This document shows, in pieces, positions 37,941-48,322 of a DNA stretch of 64,000 bases. The translations under genes were made by a program, and so were the position numbers. The number at the start of each line of letters is the position of its first letter. Positions within the stretch are counted from its first letter, which is position 1. Below the pieces are notes generated by a model. The model saw only the letters and a list, made by a program, of their open reading frames with translations. It did no database searches and had not been told where the DNA came from. This DNA is from Ignavibacteriales bacterium (lineage in GTDB: Bacteria; Bacteroidota; Ignavibacteria; Ignavibacteriales; Ignavibacteriaceae). The stretch is taken from the NCBI GenBank assembly GCA_016707115.1, contig JADJIH010000007.1, positions 1-64,000 of the forward strand, given 5' to 3'.

Positions 37941-39636
37941 AATTTTCAATTCTCCATTCCCAGGCATTAGAAAACAAACCAAGCGGTGAAAATTTTATAT
38001 TCTTTATACGCTTGTTATATCCAATAATATTATTAGTCCAAAATAACATTGTAACAGGTTCATATTCTTTAAATATTTCGGAAACTCGTTTATAATTTGA
38101 TATTTTTTTTTCTTCACTATCAGCGGGTTTAATATCATTAAATATTTTTTCAAGTTCCTGATTAGAAAAATTAGAAAAATTTAACATAATTTTTTCCGGA
38201 TCAGAACTCCAGTATGTATCTAATTTCAAGGGAATTTCAATACTCCAACCTGATATCCAAGCATCATACTTTCGCCCAATCATCCCATCAACTAATTCAT
38301 TTTTTTCTATAAACATTAATTCAGTTTCAATACCAACCTCTTTAAGATTATTTTTTATAATCGTACCGATATATTGTCTTATAGAATTTCCAGCAGCAGT
38401 GTAAATTTTAAATGAAAATTTTTGATTATTCTTTTCAAGAATACCATCTCCATTATTATCCTTCCAGCCTTCTTCCGCTAATATTTTTTTTGCTAATGAT
38501 GGATTGTATTCTGTTTTAATCAAACTGCTATCAAAATACTGTTTAAATATTGGTGAAATGGGAGAATCATAGATTACACCATATTTGCCTACTATAGATT
38601 GAAATATTTCATTTCTATTAATTGCCAGAGATAGAGCTTTACGTGTTTTTGCAGAAGAAAAAAACTTGTTAGGTTTATTTTGCTTCTGGGAGTATGAGAT
38701 TGGATCAATATGATTCCATCCAACATAATCATAATCTCTTCCTTTAATTGAACCAATAATAATATTCTCATTCGGAGTAAGTTCTTGAACTTTTTCAGAG
38801 CTTACATCTTCAATAAGATCGATTTCACCTTTTTTAAGTTGAGTGATTCGTGAATACTCATCTGGAATTATTTTAAAAATAATTTCCTGTACATTCTTAG
38901 AATTAAATAAAAAGCAAGAACTATCTGCTCTTAAATGTATCTTCTGATCTCTATCCCATTTATAAAGTTTAAATGGGCCGCTTGTTACAGGATTAAAATT
39001 CAGTTCTGCGGTTTCAATATCTTCCCTTTTAATTCCTTTATAAACATGTTCAGGTAAAATAGAATGATTTATATCCAGCAATGTGAATGATTTATAATCT
39101 TTAAAAAAGATTGTTAAACTTTTATCCGAATTCTTTCTAAAAGTTTTATCAATTTCAATATGAAACTCTTTATCTTGATAAAAATTATTAAACATTCCAA
39201 ATAATCTGCTGTTAACTTTTGGATCGGAATAAACATCAAATGAAAAAATTACATCGTCAGTTGTAATAGGTTTACCATCCGACCAATAAATATTATTGCG
39301 AAGATTTAATGTTATTGAATTTGAATCTTTGCTGAACAGCCAGCTTTCAGCAAGCAAAGGACTAAATTCTATTATGCCTAATGAATCATTCCAGATTTCT
39401 AATGCGGGTTTAAGAAAAAGTAAATCCACTAAATGCCCTTCCTGAAGATCAAAAGCATAAAGTGGGTTGATAGTTGCAACATCTGAAGAGACACCAACAA
39501 CTATTACAGATTTGGACTTTTCTGAGTTTTGTGAGCAGCTTGTAAATACTATAAAACTAAAAGCAACAATTATTAGAAATGTAATGCAAATAGTTTTTAT
39601 AGGTGACAGGTATAAAGATTTAAAATTCTTCGTCAT
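37939..39636 (-). CDS. Peptide-type ABC transporter substrate-binding lipoprotein
   Basis: A 565-residue family 5 solute-binding protein (DppA/OppA type) with lipobox IVFTSC. It has LLAESWLFSKDSNSITLNLR then YWSDGKPITTDDVIFSF, the family signature, and later PSLAKKILAEEGW and WTNNIIGYN. It would bind oligopeptides or similar ligands outside the cell membrane. No permease or ATPase gene is adjacent, so its transporter lies elsewhere. Confidence 0.9.
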   Translation of the reverse strand: MTKNFKSLYLSPIKTICITFLIIVAFSFIVFTSCSQNSEKSKSVIVVGVSSDVATINPLYAFDLQEGHLVDLLFLKPALEIWNDSLGIIEFSPLLAESWLFSKDSNSITLNLRNNIYWSDGKPITTDDVIFSFDVYSDPKVNSRLFGMFNNFYQDKEFHIEIDKTFRKNSDKSLTIFFKDYKSFTLLDINHSILPEHVYKGIKREDIETAELNFNPVTSGPFKLYKWDRDQKIHLRADSSCFLFNSKNVQEIIFKIIPDEYSRITQLKKGEIDLIEDVSSEKVQELTPNENIIIGSIKGRDYDYVGWNHIDPISYSQKQNKPNKFFSSAKTRKALSLAINRNEIFQSIVGKYGVIYDSPISPIFKQYFDSSLIKTEYNPSLAKKILAEEGWKDNNGDGILEKNNQKFSFKIYTAAGNSIRQYIGTIIKNNLKEVGIETELMFIEKNELVDGMIGRKYDAWISGWSIEIPLKLDTYWSSDPEKIMLNFSNFSNQELEKIFNDIKPADSEEKKISNYKRVSEIFKEYEPVTMLFWTNNIIGYNKRIKNIKFSPLGLFSNAWEWRIEN

Positions 39637-39777
39637 CAGATATAATATTTTGTTAATAACTATTTAAAGTTACTATTCTTATCCGTTTTATAGAATATGG
39701 GATTGAATAAATGTAATTCTAAAGTTGAAAAATTAATTAAAATAATTTTAAGAAATTATTCTTCTCAGACTATTCGA

Positions 39778-40989
39778 TTATTTATTCTTCTTAATGGATT
39801 TAAAAACTTTATCGGCAGATTTTAAATGATTCTTGGCCTCTTCTTTTCGATTCTCTTCAGTTAAAAGGTTTCCGAGTTCCTGAGAACTTTCAGCCTTGTT
39901 ATACTGACTTTCAAAATCATCATTTAATCTTATACTGCTTTCAAAAAATTCTTCAGATAATTCAAAATTATTAAGATTGGATTGAATGATTCCTTTAATC
40001 CTGTATATATCAGCTATGGACAAAGTATCATTTAGTTTGCAGGCTAATTCCATAGCTTTATCGGTAAAAGCATCGGCTAAAGGTAAATTTTTTAGCTTAG
40101 TATATATATAAGCTTTTCCGATATATGAAACTGCACAGTTGGATAGATATTGATTTTCTATTGAAAGAGTTATAGAATTATTAAAATGTTCTAATGCTAG
40201 ATAATATTCATTCATCCTGGTATAGAGCATTCCCAGATTATGATAAACACGTGCAATACGGCTTTTATCGTTAAGCTTCTGAAATTTTTCGATAGCATCT
40301 TTATAATTCCAGATTGCTTTTTCAAAATCACCATAAATAGTATAAATAATTCCAAGATTAGTAAGTATCATTGCCTGGGTAGCAATGTCATCACTTTTTT
40401 TCAGATAAGCTAAAGCTGCTTCAAAATGTGCAAGTGCTTTTTTAAACTCACCTTTTTCACCGTACAAAGTTCCAAACATATTTTCACACTTAGCATATCC
40501 TTTATCAAATTCAGCTGATTTAAAATTGTTATAAGCCTCATTTAGATAAAAATCACAGTCATCCCACTGAGCTTGTGCCCAATAAATTTTAGATACTAAT
40601 AAATTTGCTTCACCATTATGTACTCTATAGATTTCTTCACTACCAATAAAATTTTTCAAATCTGTTAATATCTCTAGTGCATAAGATTGATTACCGATTT
40701 TAATCATATACTGAGCAAGTTCTAATAATAAGTCTAAATATTTTTCTTTAAGTAATAATCTTTCTGCAAGTGTGATAATTTTGTCAACAATTACTCTTTC
40801 ACTGATTCCTTCAGTAAAATTCATATTTACTTGTTCTTTGTCTAAGTCAGATATTTTATCATTAAGATCTGAAAACGATTTTGCATGTACTTGAATAGAT
40901 TTAATAAACTCTTCTGTATCAGATTGCGATAGAAAGTTTACTAAAACCTTCTTGACATGCTCTATAATATTTTCTGTACTGCTATTCAT
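39778..40989 (-). CDS. Cytoplasmic TPR protein, paralogue 2
   Basis: A 403-residue protein without signal peptide, made mostly of tetratricopeptide repeats (FKKALAHFEAALAYLKKSDD, FEKAIWNYKDAIEKFQKLND, YYLALEHFNNSITLSIEN). It is a clear paralogue of the gene upstream: both share a leader of about 90 residues (ITLAERLLLKEKYLDLLLELAQ here; ITLAEKKLESDKFYHFTLDL there). No kinase or effector domain follows. Its start overlaps the upstream stop by 8 bp. Confidence 0.8.
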   Translation of the reverse strand: MNSSTENIIEHVKKVLVNFLSQSDTEEFIKSIQVHAKSFSDLNDKISDLDKEQVNMNFTEGISERVIVDKIITLAERLLLKEKYLDLLLELAQYMIKIGNQSYALEILTDLKNFIGSEEIYRVHNGEANLLVSKIYWAQAQWDDCDFYLNEAYNNFKSAEFDKGYAKCENMFGTLYGEKGEFKKALAHFEAALAYLKKSDDIATQAMILTNLGIIYTIYGDFEKAIWNYKDAIEKFQKLNDKSRIARVYHNLGMLYTRMNEYYLALEHFNNSITLSIENQYLSNCAVSYIGKAYIYTKLKNLPLADAFTDKAMELACKLNDTLSIADIYRIKGIIQSNLNNFELSEEFFESSIRLNDDFESQYNKAESSQELGNLLTEENRKEEAKNHLKSADKVFKSIKKNK

Positions 40990-42250
40990 TGTTAACCTCT
41001 GCTGTACTTATGTTAATGGAGTCAATTCCAATCATTTTTTCAATTTTCATTACTTTATCCGGTGCGTTGGATCTTCGGAAGTAATCTATTGCCTGACTAT
41101 AATAATATTTACTTTGTTCATGTTTAGATTGATCTTTATAAAGGGTTGCGAGCTCTATTGATACTTCAGCAATATTTAAACTATTACGTAAACTGGTATT
41201 TATTCTTAAACTAATCATAAGATAAATTTCAGCAGTTTTTGTATCGTTCATTTCTTTTGCGATGATACCTCGTAGTTTATAGATATCTGCAATTGTTAGT
41301 TTGTCATCCAGATTATGACTTAGTGATAAAGCTTTATCAGCAAATTCTTTTGAAGATAGAACATCTTTTTCAACAATTAGTGCTTGTGCTTTGGCATGAT
41401 ATAATAGTGTGAGCACTCCTAAATAACCGTTTTCAACAGAAATTTCTATTCCTTTATCAATAGCCGCCAGTGATGATTTGATATCACGAGCATCTAAAAA
41501 ATTCAATCCAATATTTAGATATACTTCAGCTACTCTTCTTAAATCTCCAATCTGCTTATAAATCATCATTGCTGATTCATAATGAATAACAGAGTCATCT
41601 GTGTTACCAAGAATACTGTTAACAACACCAAGATTTGTTTCAATCTTTGCATTTAATTCCTGATCAGAGGATTCATTTGCAAAAACTAAACTCTGGCTGA
41701 AATAACTTTTTGCTCTTTCTATTTCACCCATTTCACCAGAAATTGAGCCTAGCATGTTAAAACATGTTGCTAAACCCATTCCGTCATTATTTTCTTTAAA
41801 AATTGATTCTGCTTCTGTAACAAAAGAAATACCGCGAGTCCAATTGGCTTTACGACTATAAATATCTGCTAATCCAATTAGTGATTTTGCTTTAATATTT
41901 TTGTCATTTGATTTTTTACTAATCCTACTAAATATCTCCTGTGCAAAATTAATTTTACCAGAGGCAATACAAATATTTCCAAGATCTAAAGTAAAATGGT
42001 AAAACTTATCCGATTCAAGTTTCTTCTCAGCAAGAGTAATAGCTCTGTCAATCTGCATTCTATCAGCAGATTCGTCAATCTTAATATCTAATTGTTTTTT
42101 GTAAAGATCACTTATCCTGGAAGAAATATCACTGCTGCCTATTTGATAATGATTTACATCAATAAATATTTTTTCATATTCATCTTTAGCTAAATATTCT
42201 GATAAGAGATTTTGAATCTCGCTTTCAAATATTGTTAATGAGTCTTGCAT
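40982..42250 (-). CDS. Cytoplasmic TPR protein, paralogue 1
   Basis: A 422-residue TPR protein with repeats such as IERAKSYFSQSLVFANESSD and TDDSVIHYESAMMIYKQIGD, similar to bacterial TPR-12 regulators and adaptors. It is encoded just downstream of two paralogous lipoprotein genes (18-bp gap) and overlaps paralogue 2. The layout suggests duplicated adaptor genes in one operon; their partner is unknown. Confidence 0.8.
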   Translation of the reverse strand: MQDSLTIFESEIQNLLSEYLAKDEYEKIFIDVNHYQIGSSDISSRISDLYKKQLDIKIDESADRMQIDRAITLAEKKLESDKFYHFTLDLGNICIASGKINFAQEIFSRISKKSNDKNIKAKSLIGLADIYSRKANWTRGISFVTEAESIFKENNDGMGLATCFNMLGSISGEMGEIERAKSYFSQSLVFANESSDQELNAKIETNLGVVNSILGNTDDSVIHYESAMMIYKQIGDLRRVAEVYLNIGLNFLDARDIKSSLAAIDKGIEISVENGYLGVLTLLYHAKAQALIVEKDVLSSKEFADKALSLSHNLDDKLTIADIYKLRGIIAKEMNDTKTAEIYLMISLRINTSLRNSLNIAEVSIELATLYKDQSKHEQSKYYYSQAIDYFRRSNAPDKVMKIEKMIGIDSINISTAEVNNE

Positions 42251-42267
42251 TTTTAATTTTAACCCGA

Positions 42268-42831
42268 TTAATTAACAAAACCATATCTGGAAAAATGATT
42301 TAATTTGGCATTGGTAACTTTAAGGGTACCTGTTGCCACATCCATTGTAATTGAGTCATACTCAACACCGGTTATCGAACCATTCTGTGCTACATAAACG
42401 AAATCAAGTGTTTCAGGATTAATTCCAGTTAAATCTAGGCCAGAAACAGTTAATGTGTATTTAACCGGGATATTAAACTGCATTGCCGGACCAAATTCCA
42501 AGGAAGCTGTTTCGGTATTAAAAGTCTGTGTAATTGTTTTCCCGCCGCTGAATGCTCCTGCTGGAAAATTGAGTTGAGAGTTAATTATTACATTACCAGT
42601 CACACACTGAAACTCGAATTGTTCTATAAACGATCCGCCGTTGTAACCATTTATATATTTTTCTCTGGTTAAATTAGTTTCAATTTTAAGACCAGATTTA
42701 AGCGCCGGCAGCTTTATAAGTTGCGCTTGGGATTTTATGGTTGATTCATCAGGTGAGGTTATGTTAGCATCTGGTGTACATCCGATTAATAATGTAAAGA
42801 CCATCAGCGTAATTGTTGCGAACTTTTTCAT
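42268..42831 (-). CDS. Lipoprotein, paralogue b
   Basis: A 187-residue lipoprotein with lipobox LIGC near residue 18. The mature part is beta-rich: AGAFSGGKTITQTFN, LDFVYVAQNGSITGV and a C-terminal NHFSRYGFVN. The upstream neighbour shares this order and the HFSRY ending. No family recognised; possibly a ZU5-like or carboxypeptidase-regulatory-like fold. Confidence 0.7.
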   Translation of the reverse strand: MKKFATITLMVFTLLIGCTPDANITSPDESTIKSQAQLIKLPALKSGLKIETNLTREKYINGYNGGSFIEQFEFQCVTGNVIINSQLNFPAGAFSGGKTITQTFNTETASLEFGPAMQFNIPVKYTLTVSGLDLTGINPETLDFVYVAQNGSITGVEYDSITMDVATGTLKVTNAKLNHFSRYGFVN

Positions 42832-42867
42832 ATTAGATCCTTTAACTTTGAAATAATTAATTTTTTT

Positions 42868-43443
42868 TTATAAACTTTTTCTTACAAATACATATCTTGA
42901 AAAGTGAGGAAGCTCAGCTTTTTTAACATATAGCTTTTGAGTGTTCCATTTTATTTTGCATTCATTTTTTAAGATATATTCAATGCTTCCATTATCTGCC
43001 ATATAAACGAAATCAATCGTTGAGTTGGAAGTAAATCCCAAATTTGTAAGGTTGATTCCTGAGTATTCTAAATCAAGTTTTGCAGGTTTTTTAAATACCA
43101 TAGCAGGTGTAAATTGAATTGATCCTGAATTGGCATCAGGAATTATTATGATTTGTTGAGAACCTTGAAAAGAATTTGGATCAAAAACTAATGAGATTCT
43201 AATCATTACTGTATCATTATTTTCATCAACAAGGGTGGAATCAAAATTAATTTCACCACCTAAAAGACCATTTATTTCTTTTATAAGAGCAAATCCAGTT
43301 TGTGTAGAATAAACTATTGGTTCTGCCGAATCAGAAATAACTATAGTTGGATTTTCTAAAGATATAATTGAATTTTCTGTAGAATCACAGCTGAGTAGTA
43401 TAAAAGTTAAGAAAACTAAAATAAGTGTACCAAAAAACTTCAT
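42868..43443 (-). CDS. Lipoprotein, paralogue a
   Basis: A lipoprotein of about 191 residues with lipobox ILLSC. The frame is open to 43512, but ATG 43443 is chosen because AGGGTG precedes it and the lipobox then falls at the right distance. IDFVYMADNGSIEYI and the terminal LPHFSRYVFV match the downstream paralogue. Function unknown. Confidence 0.7.
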   Translation of the reverse strand: MKFFGTLILVFLTFILLSCDSTENSIISLENPTIVISDSAEPIVYSTQTGFALIKEINGLLGGEINFDSTLVDENNDTVMIRISLVFDPNSFQGSQQIIIIPDANSGSIQFTPAMVFKKPAKLDLEYSGINLTNLGFTSNSTIDFVYMADNGSIEYILKNECKIKWNTQKLYVKKAELPHFSRYVFVRKSL

Positions 43444-43753
43444 TGTGTCACCCTGGATTATTGTGTTAAACGTTAATTGAAATAGTTTAAGCCTAACACA
43501 CCATATCGACACGTTTTAAAAGGCATATCACATTTTCACTAATTATGCCATGTTAAATAAGCTCTTAAAAGTTACAATTAAGCCAATATTTTGAAGTTTT
43601 ACTCTATTGCTAAGGATTCATCTTGAAACAACTTTTTAGAATGTCTCAGTAAGCAACAATAAGGTTTTTAGCTTAAATTATGTTTGCTTTTTTTCGATAA
43701 TTATTTATAAGTAAAAGCAGGTTTTATAATCAATTAGATTAAGGATTTAGTAA
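43444..43753. other. Divergent intergenic region, 310 bp
   Basis: It lies between the leftward lipoprotein/TPR operon and the rightward histidine kinase gene. It is AT-rich. I see no convincing hairpin, repeat or small gene, only the AAGGA ribosome site at 43741-43745 for the kinase. Promoters for both directions must be inside. Confidence 0.4.
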
Positions 43754-45211
43754 TTGAACGACTTAATATTATTTGATAATAGCCCCTCAATCCTTTTAGT
43801 AGTTGATAAAGAGGGCTTCTTGATAAACCTAAATAGTTCTGCTAAAGAATTTTTAGGATTAGATGCCGATAGCTTTAGAAATAAGAACCTTGTTGATTAT
43901 CTAGCAGAAAATCAAAAGTCATTTTTAAGTCTATTGAATAATGCTGACCAACTCACTTTTCCGCAGTCTATTGAAATAAAAGTGTGCGCAAAAAACAACT
44001 ATACTCTTTATACTTCACTTGCAATCAACAAGTATTCTGATGAGAAACAGAAAGAAGAATATTTTTTAATCTCACTTTTTGATTTAACACATCACAAAAT
44101 GCAAACAGAATTAATAAAAGAAAGTCAGCTTAGATTTGAAAACATAGCAAACTCTGCTCCGGTTATGATTTGGATTACAGATGTAAGCGGGTTATTTATT
44201 TTTGTTAATAATATTTGGAGTGAATTTACTAACCGTACAACTGGTGAAGAGTTAGGGTTAAATTGGATACATGATGTTCATCCTGATGATACAAATGATC
44301 TCATTAGTGTTTATCAGAAATCCATTGATGAACGAGTTTCATTCTCACATCAGTTCCGATTTAAACGTAAAGATAATGTATACAGATGGCTGATGATGAG
44401 TGGAATACCACGATTTAATGAGATTGATAATTTTTTGGGGTTTATCGGTACTTGCATAGATATAACTCAGCAAAAAGAAGATGAAGATTACATAAAAAAA
44501 ATTAACGATGAACTGGAAAATGCAAATCAGAACAAAGATAAGTTCTTTTCAATAATCTCACACGATTTACGAAGTCCACTTTCCGGAATAATGTCTTTGC
44601 TTGATATAATTGTTTCAGATTATGATTCTCTAGAAGAAAACGAAAGAATAGAAATTCTGACCGAGGCTGCAAAAACTTCAAAAAGCACTTATACTTTAAT
44701 GGAAAATTTGTTGGACTGGTCTCGTATACAAACCGGCAATATGAGTTACGAGCCTCAGAACACCTCTTTAATTCTAATACTTACATCAATTAAAAATCTT
44801 TATTACCAAAAACTTAAAGAAAAAGGCATCTCATTAAACTTTGATTTTGATCCCGAGTACTTTGCTTACGCTGATTCAAATATGACAGAAACGATTCTTA
44901 GAAATCTCATTTCAAATGCAATTAAGTTTACTAAAGAGTTTGGATTGATTCTTATATCATTTGAAATATTAGACAATGATGTTCTGATAAAGATTAAAGA
45001 TACCGGCGTTGGAATGGATGAAAAACAAATCGCAAAACTCTTTAAGCTTGATGAGACACATTCAACCGTTGGTACTGCTGGCGAAAGAGGTACTGGTCTT
45101 GGACTTTTATTATGCAAAGAACTTATTGAAAAACAGGGTGGCAAAATCTGGATTGAGAGCGTACTGAACGCAGGAACAACTTTTTATTTTACTCTACCAA
45201 AAGCAAAGTAA
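43754..45211 (+). CDS. PAS-domain sensor histidine kinase
   Basis: A 485-residue kinase without membrane segments: a first PAS domain (about residues 5-110), a second PAS/PAC domain (about 125-245, ending FIGTCIDITQQKEDE), a HisKA domain with phospho-accepting His in FFSIISHDLRSPLSG, and an ATPase domain with NLISNAIKFTKE, IKDTGVGMDE and GTGLGLLLC. The start is TTG at 43754 with AAGGA upstream. It senses a cytoplasmic signal. No response regulator is adjacent. Confidence 0.92.
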   Translation: MNDLILFDNSPSILLVVDKEGFLINLNSSAKEFLGLDADSFRNKNLVDYLAENQKSFLSLLNNADQLTFPQSIEIKVCAKNNYTLYTSLAINKYSDEKQKEEYFLISLFDLTHHKMQTELIKESQLRFENIANSAPVMIWITDVSGLFIFVNNIWSEFTNRTTGEELGLNWIHDVHPDDTNDLISVYQKSIDERVSFSHQFRFKRKDNVYRWLMMSGIPRFNEIDNFLGFIGTCIDITQQKEDEDYIKKINDELENANQNKDKFFSIISHDLRSPLSGIMSLLDIIVSDYDSLEENERIEILTEAAKTSKSTYTLMENLLDWSRIQTGNMSYEPQNTSLILILTSIKNLYYQKLKEKGISLNFDFDPEYFAYADSNMTETILRNLISNAIKFTKEFGLILISFEILDNDVLIKIKDTGVGMDEKQIAKLFKLDETHSTVGTAGERGTGLGLLLCKELIEKQGGKIWIESVLNAGTTFYFTLPKAK

Positions 45212-45216
45212 TATTT

Positions 45217-47685
45217 TTACATTATACTTTGGGGATCAACATCATAAAAAAGTTTAACATCCTTGTAACGCGATTTCTTATTAAACTCTGTCCACGCTTC
45301 CATAATCGCTTTTCTTAATATTGCTCCGCCTGGATCATTTTCTTTTGAGCTTTTTATCAGAATGTGATAGCGATAATTATTTAAGAGCTTAAATATCTGT
45401 GCAGTGGTTGGATCAGAAATCTTTAAATAATTTTTGTATTTAATTATCTCTTTATAAAAATCATATGCGGCACCTTTTGCTTTATCCATAGATGTATCTT
45501 TAGTTTCGATCAAAGCAATTCTTGTAAAAGGCGGATATCCCATATTCTCTCTATCCGCTTTCTCCTTAGAATAAAATCCCTTGTAATCGTTTTCCAAAAC
45601 TTTTCTTAGAACAAAATGTTTTTCATTATAAGTTTGGATGATAACTTCGCCTTCAACTTTACTTCTTCCAGCTCTGCCGGAAACTTGTGTAAGCAATTGA
45701 AAAGTCCGTTCATCCGCGCGAAAGTCTGGCAGCCATAAAGTTGTTTCAGCAGAGATGACTCCAACTAAAGTAACTCGTGGAAAATCTAATCCTTTAGAAA
45801 CCATCTGAGTTCCGACAAGAATATCGATATCACCTTTGCTAAAACCTAAAAGTAAATTACTTAAGTAAGATTTTTTTGAAATCGAATCTGAATCAATTCT
45901 TTCAATCCGTGCATTTGGAAAATAAAATTGTAATTCATCTTCAACCCGTTCAGTTCCTGTTCCAAAATATTTAATGTTGATTGATCCACAATGTGTGCAG
46001 GCGCCAGGTACAGGTTTTACCGATCCGCAGTAATGACATTGGATTTTGTTCTGATTGATGTGAAAAACCATCGGCACAGAACAATTTTCACACATTTCAA
46101 CTTCACCACAATCATTACAAAATATTTGTGTAGAAAATCCTCTTCTGTTTTGAAGAATTATCACACCTTCTTTTTTCTTTAATCGGTCATCAATTTTATC
46201 AATCAGTGCTTTTGAGAATACTGTTTCTGATTTAGATTTATTTTTTTCATGAGCAATATTTACAAAAGTTATTTTAGGAAGTTTTGCATCATCAATCCGT
46301 TTGAAAAGCGAGAGAAGTTTGTATTTACCTGTTTCTGCATTGTACATACTTTCAATCGATGGAGTTGCAGAACCAAGCACAACTGGACAAGAATAAATAT
46401 TTCCGAGTACAACCGCTGCATCTCGTGCATTGTATTTAGGTATCATCTCAAAGCTTTTATAACTCGCATCATGTTCTTCATCAACTACGATCAGTCCTAT
46501 TTTGCTTAATGGTGCAAACAAAGCAGAACGCGCACCAATTACAACTTTAGATTTTCCACTCAATACTCTACGCCACGAATCGAATCTTTCACCAGCAGAC
46601 ATTCTACTATGAACAACTGTAACTGTATCACCAAAGTTGTTAAAAAATCTTGATGTGATTTGCGGAGTTAAAGAAATTTCAGGTACAAGTATCAAAACAG
46701 TTTTATTTTTTTCTAAAGCCTGCTTTGCAAGTTCAATATAAACCTGGGTTTTTCCGCTTCCAGTTACTCCGTGCAAAAGAAATGTTTGAAAATTATTTTG
46801 ATTTTGTACGGCCAAAATGTTATCAACAACTTCTTGCTGCTGTTTAGTTAGCATTAATTGTTGATGCTCTTCTGTATAATTTTCTCTAAAGGTTCTATCA
46901 ACTTCTTTTTCATAAATCTTAACAAAACCTTTTTGCTCAAGTCCATTTAAAGATGATTGTGAGGATTCTGTTTTATGAAGCAACTCAGCAACAGGAAGCG
47001 CAATACCTTTTGCTTCAATCATTTTTAGTAAGATCTTAACTTGCTTTGGTGATTTTCTATCAAGCTCAGGAAAGCTTGCATAAATCTCAGCAATTTCTTT
47101 AGCGAGTTTTACAAATTTTACTTTCTTTGCTTTAACTTTAACTCCTTCAACCTCATCTACAATTGTAACGGCACCCTGATTATGAAGCTGGCGAAGTTGC
47201 GAATAAATATTTTTTTTCTTTACAACTTTTTGGAGTAATGAAAAATTTAATTCATCTCTTTTAGAAAGTTCTAAAAGTATCTTACACTTTATTGAATCTT
47301 TTTTCTTTTCTTTTAATAACAGTTCATTTATAAAATCTTTATCAACAATAATTTTTCTTTTAGTTTCAACATCAGTTCCTTGCGGTACAAGTAATTTTAA
47401 AGCTTCGCCAAGCGAACATAAATAATACTCCGAAAGCCACTCATAAAATTTTAATGTTTTATTTGTAAATATTGGTTTATCATCAAGTATATCTGATATA
47501 GGTTTTATTTCATCTTTTTTTAATGAAACAGTAGCAGGAATATTTATAATGAATCCTGAGAGAGTTCTTTTACCAAACGGAGCGACTGCACGAACTCCTA
47601 CCTTGGCAAACTCCTGCAATTCTTTTGGAACGGAATAAGTAAATGCTTTTCTGAAAGGTAAAGGAAAAACAACTTCAACAAACAT
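45217..47685 (-). CDS. priA: Primosomal protein N' (PriA helicase)
   Basis: An 822-residue replication-restart helicase. The N-terminal DNA-binding domain opens FVEVVFPLPFRKAFTYSVP. The helicase has Walker A HGVTGSGKTQ, Walker B VVDEEHD, and a zinc-binding cluster of Cys pairs (CNDC, CENC, CHYC, CTHC) near residues 510-550. The motif GTQMVSKGLDFP follows. It reloads the replisome at stalled forks. The gene starts at the stop of the upstream lipoprotein gene. Confidence 0.96.
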   Translation of the reverse strand: MFVEVVFPLPFRKAFTYSVPKELQEFAKVGVRAVAPFGKRTLSGFIINIPATVSLKKDEIKPISDILDDKPIFTNKTLKFYEWLSEYYLCSLGEALKLLVPQGTDVETKRKIIVDKDFINELLLKEKKKDSIKCKILLELSKRDELNFSLLQKVVKKKNIYSQLRQLHNQGAVTIVDEVEGVKVKAKKVKFVKLAKEIAEIYASFPELDRKSPKQVKILLKMIEAKGIALPVAELLHKTESSQSSLNGLEQKGFVKIYEKEVDRTFRENYTEEHQQLMLTKQQQEVVDNILAVQNQNNFQTFLLHGVTGSGKTQVYIELAKQALEKNKTVLILVPEISLTPQITSRFFNNFGDTVTVVHSRMSAGERFDSWRRVLSGKSKVVIGARSALFAPLSKIGLIVVDEEHDASYKSFEMIPKYNARDAAVVLGNIYSCPVVLGSATPSIESMYNAETGKYKLLSLFKRIDDAKLPKITFVNIAHEKNKSKSETVFSKALIDKIDDRLKKKEGVIILQNRRGFSTQIFCNDCGEVEMCENCSVPMVFHINQNKIQCHYCGSVKPVPGACTHCGSINIKYFGTGTERVEDELQFYFPNARIERIDSDSISKKSYLSNLLLGFSKGDIDILVGTQMVSKGLDFPRVTLVGVISAETTLWLPDFRADERTFQLLTQVSGRAGRSKVEGEVIIQTYNEKHFVLRKVLENDYKGFYSKEKADRENMGYPPFTRIALIETKDTSMDKAKGAAYDFYKEIIKYKNYLKISDPTTAQIFKLLNNYRYHILIKSSKENDPGGAILRKAIMEAWTEFNKKSRYKDVKLFYDVDPQSIM

Positions 47686-48227
47686 TAATTCTCTTTCAGA
47701 TAATACGGAGCCAGGGAAGATAATCCTTCGCTGTTTGTGTCGTCACTGTACATTTTAAATTTTAAAGTCTTAATTGATTTGTCCCATACAATTCGCTGAT
47801 ATTCGGCGGTTTTAGTAATTTGTCCGTTAGTAGAAATAATGCTGTCTTCAACAGGTACAGTTAAATAATAATATGGATCATCAAACTGTAATCCCTCAAC
47901 TCTGCTGATTTCTGAAAACTCGTATAATACAATTGCATTTAGTTTTTCATTTTCAATAACAACATTTCTTGATATGATCTGTTTTCCTTCTGACTTCATA
48001 TCCTCAACAAATTGCTGACTCTTTAATCCGTGCTCTAGGATACTCTTTACGTCCTCATCAATAGCCTCTTTAGTAACTGCATCAGTATTGATATCCTCAA
48101 TAGTTAGCAGAGCAGTTCCTGTTCCATCTTCATTTACTGTAACTTCATATGAAACATTATTAAAAACTATACAACCTGTAAACTGAATAACTAATAGCAG
48201 TAGTAATAGAAATTTTAGATTTTTCAT
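47685..48227 (-). CDS. Lipoprotein of unknown function
   Basis: A lipoprotein of about 180 residues with lipobox LVIQFTGC. ATG 48227 is preferred over 48254 because AAGGAA precedes it and the signal peptide then starts at residue 1. The mature part begins VSYEVTVNEDGTGTALLTIED, resembling LppM/DUF3153-like lipoproteins. It touches the priA start. Confidence 0.7.
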   Translation of the reverse strand: MKNLKFLLLLLLVIQFTGCIVFNNVSYEVTVNEDGTGTALLTIEDINTDAVTKEAIDEDVKSILEHGLKSQQFVEDMKSEGKQIISRNVVIENEKLNAIVLYEFSEISRVEGLQFDDPYYYLTVPVEDSIISTNGQITKTAEYQRIVWDKSIKTLKFKMYSDDTNSEGLSSLAPYYLKEN

Positions 48228-48322
48228 TTTTATTCCTTTTCTGAAATGGGACACCGATTATTAAGATTGATCAAGATTTTTTATGATCATAACTAATCAT
48301 AAAAATCAGTGTACTATTGTTT

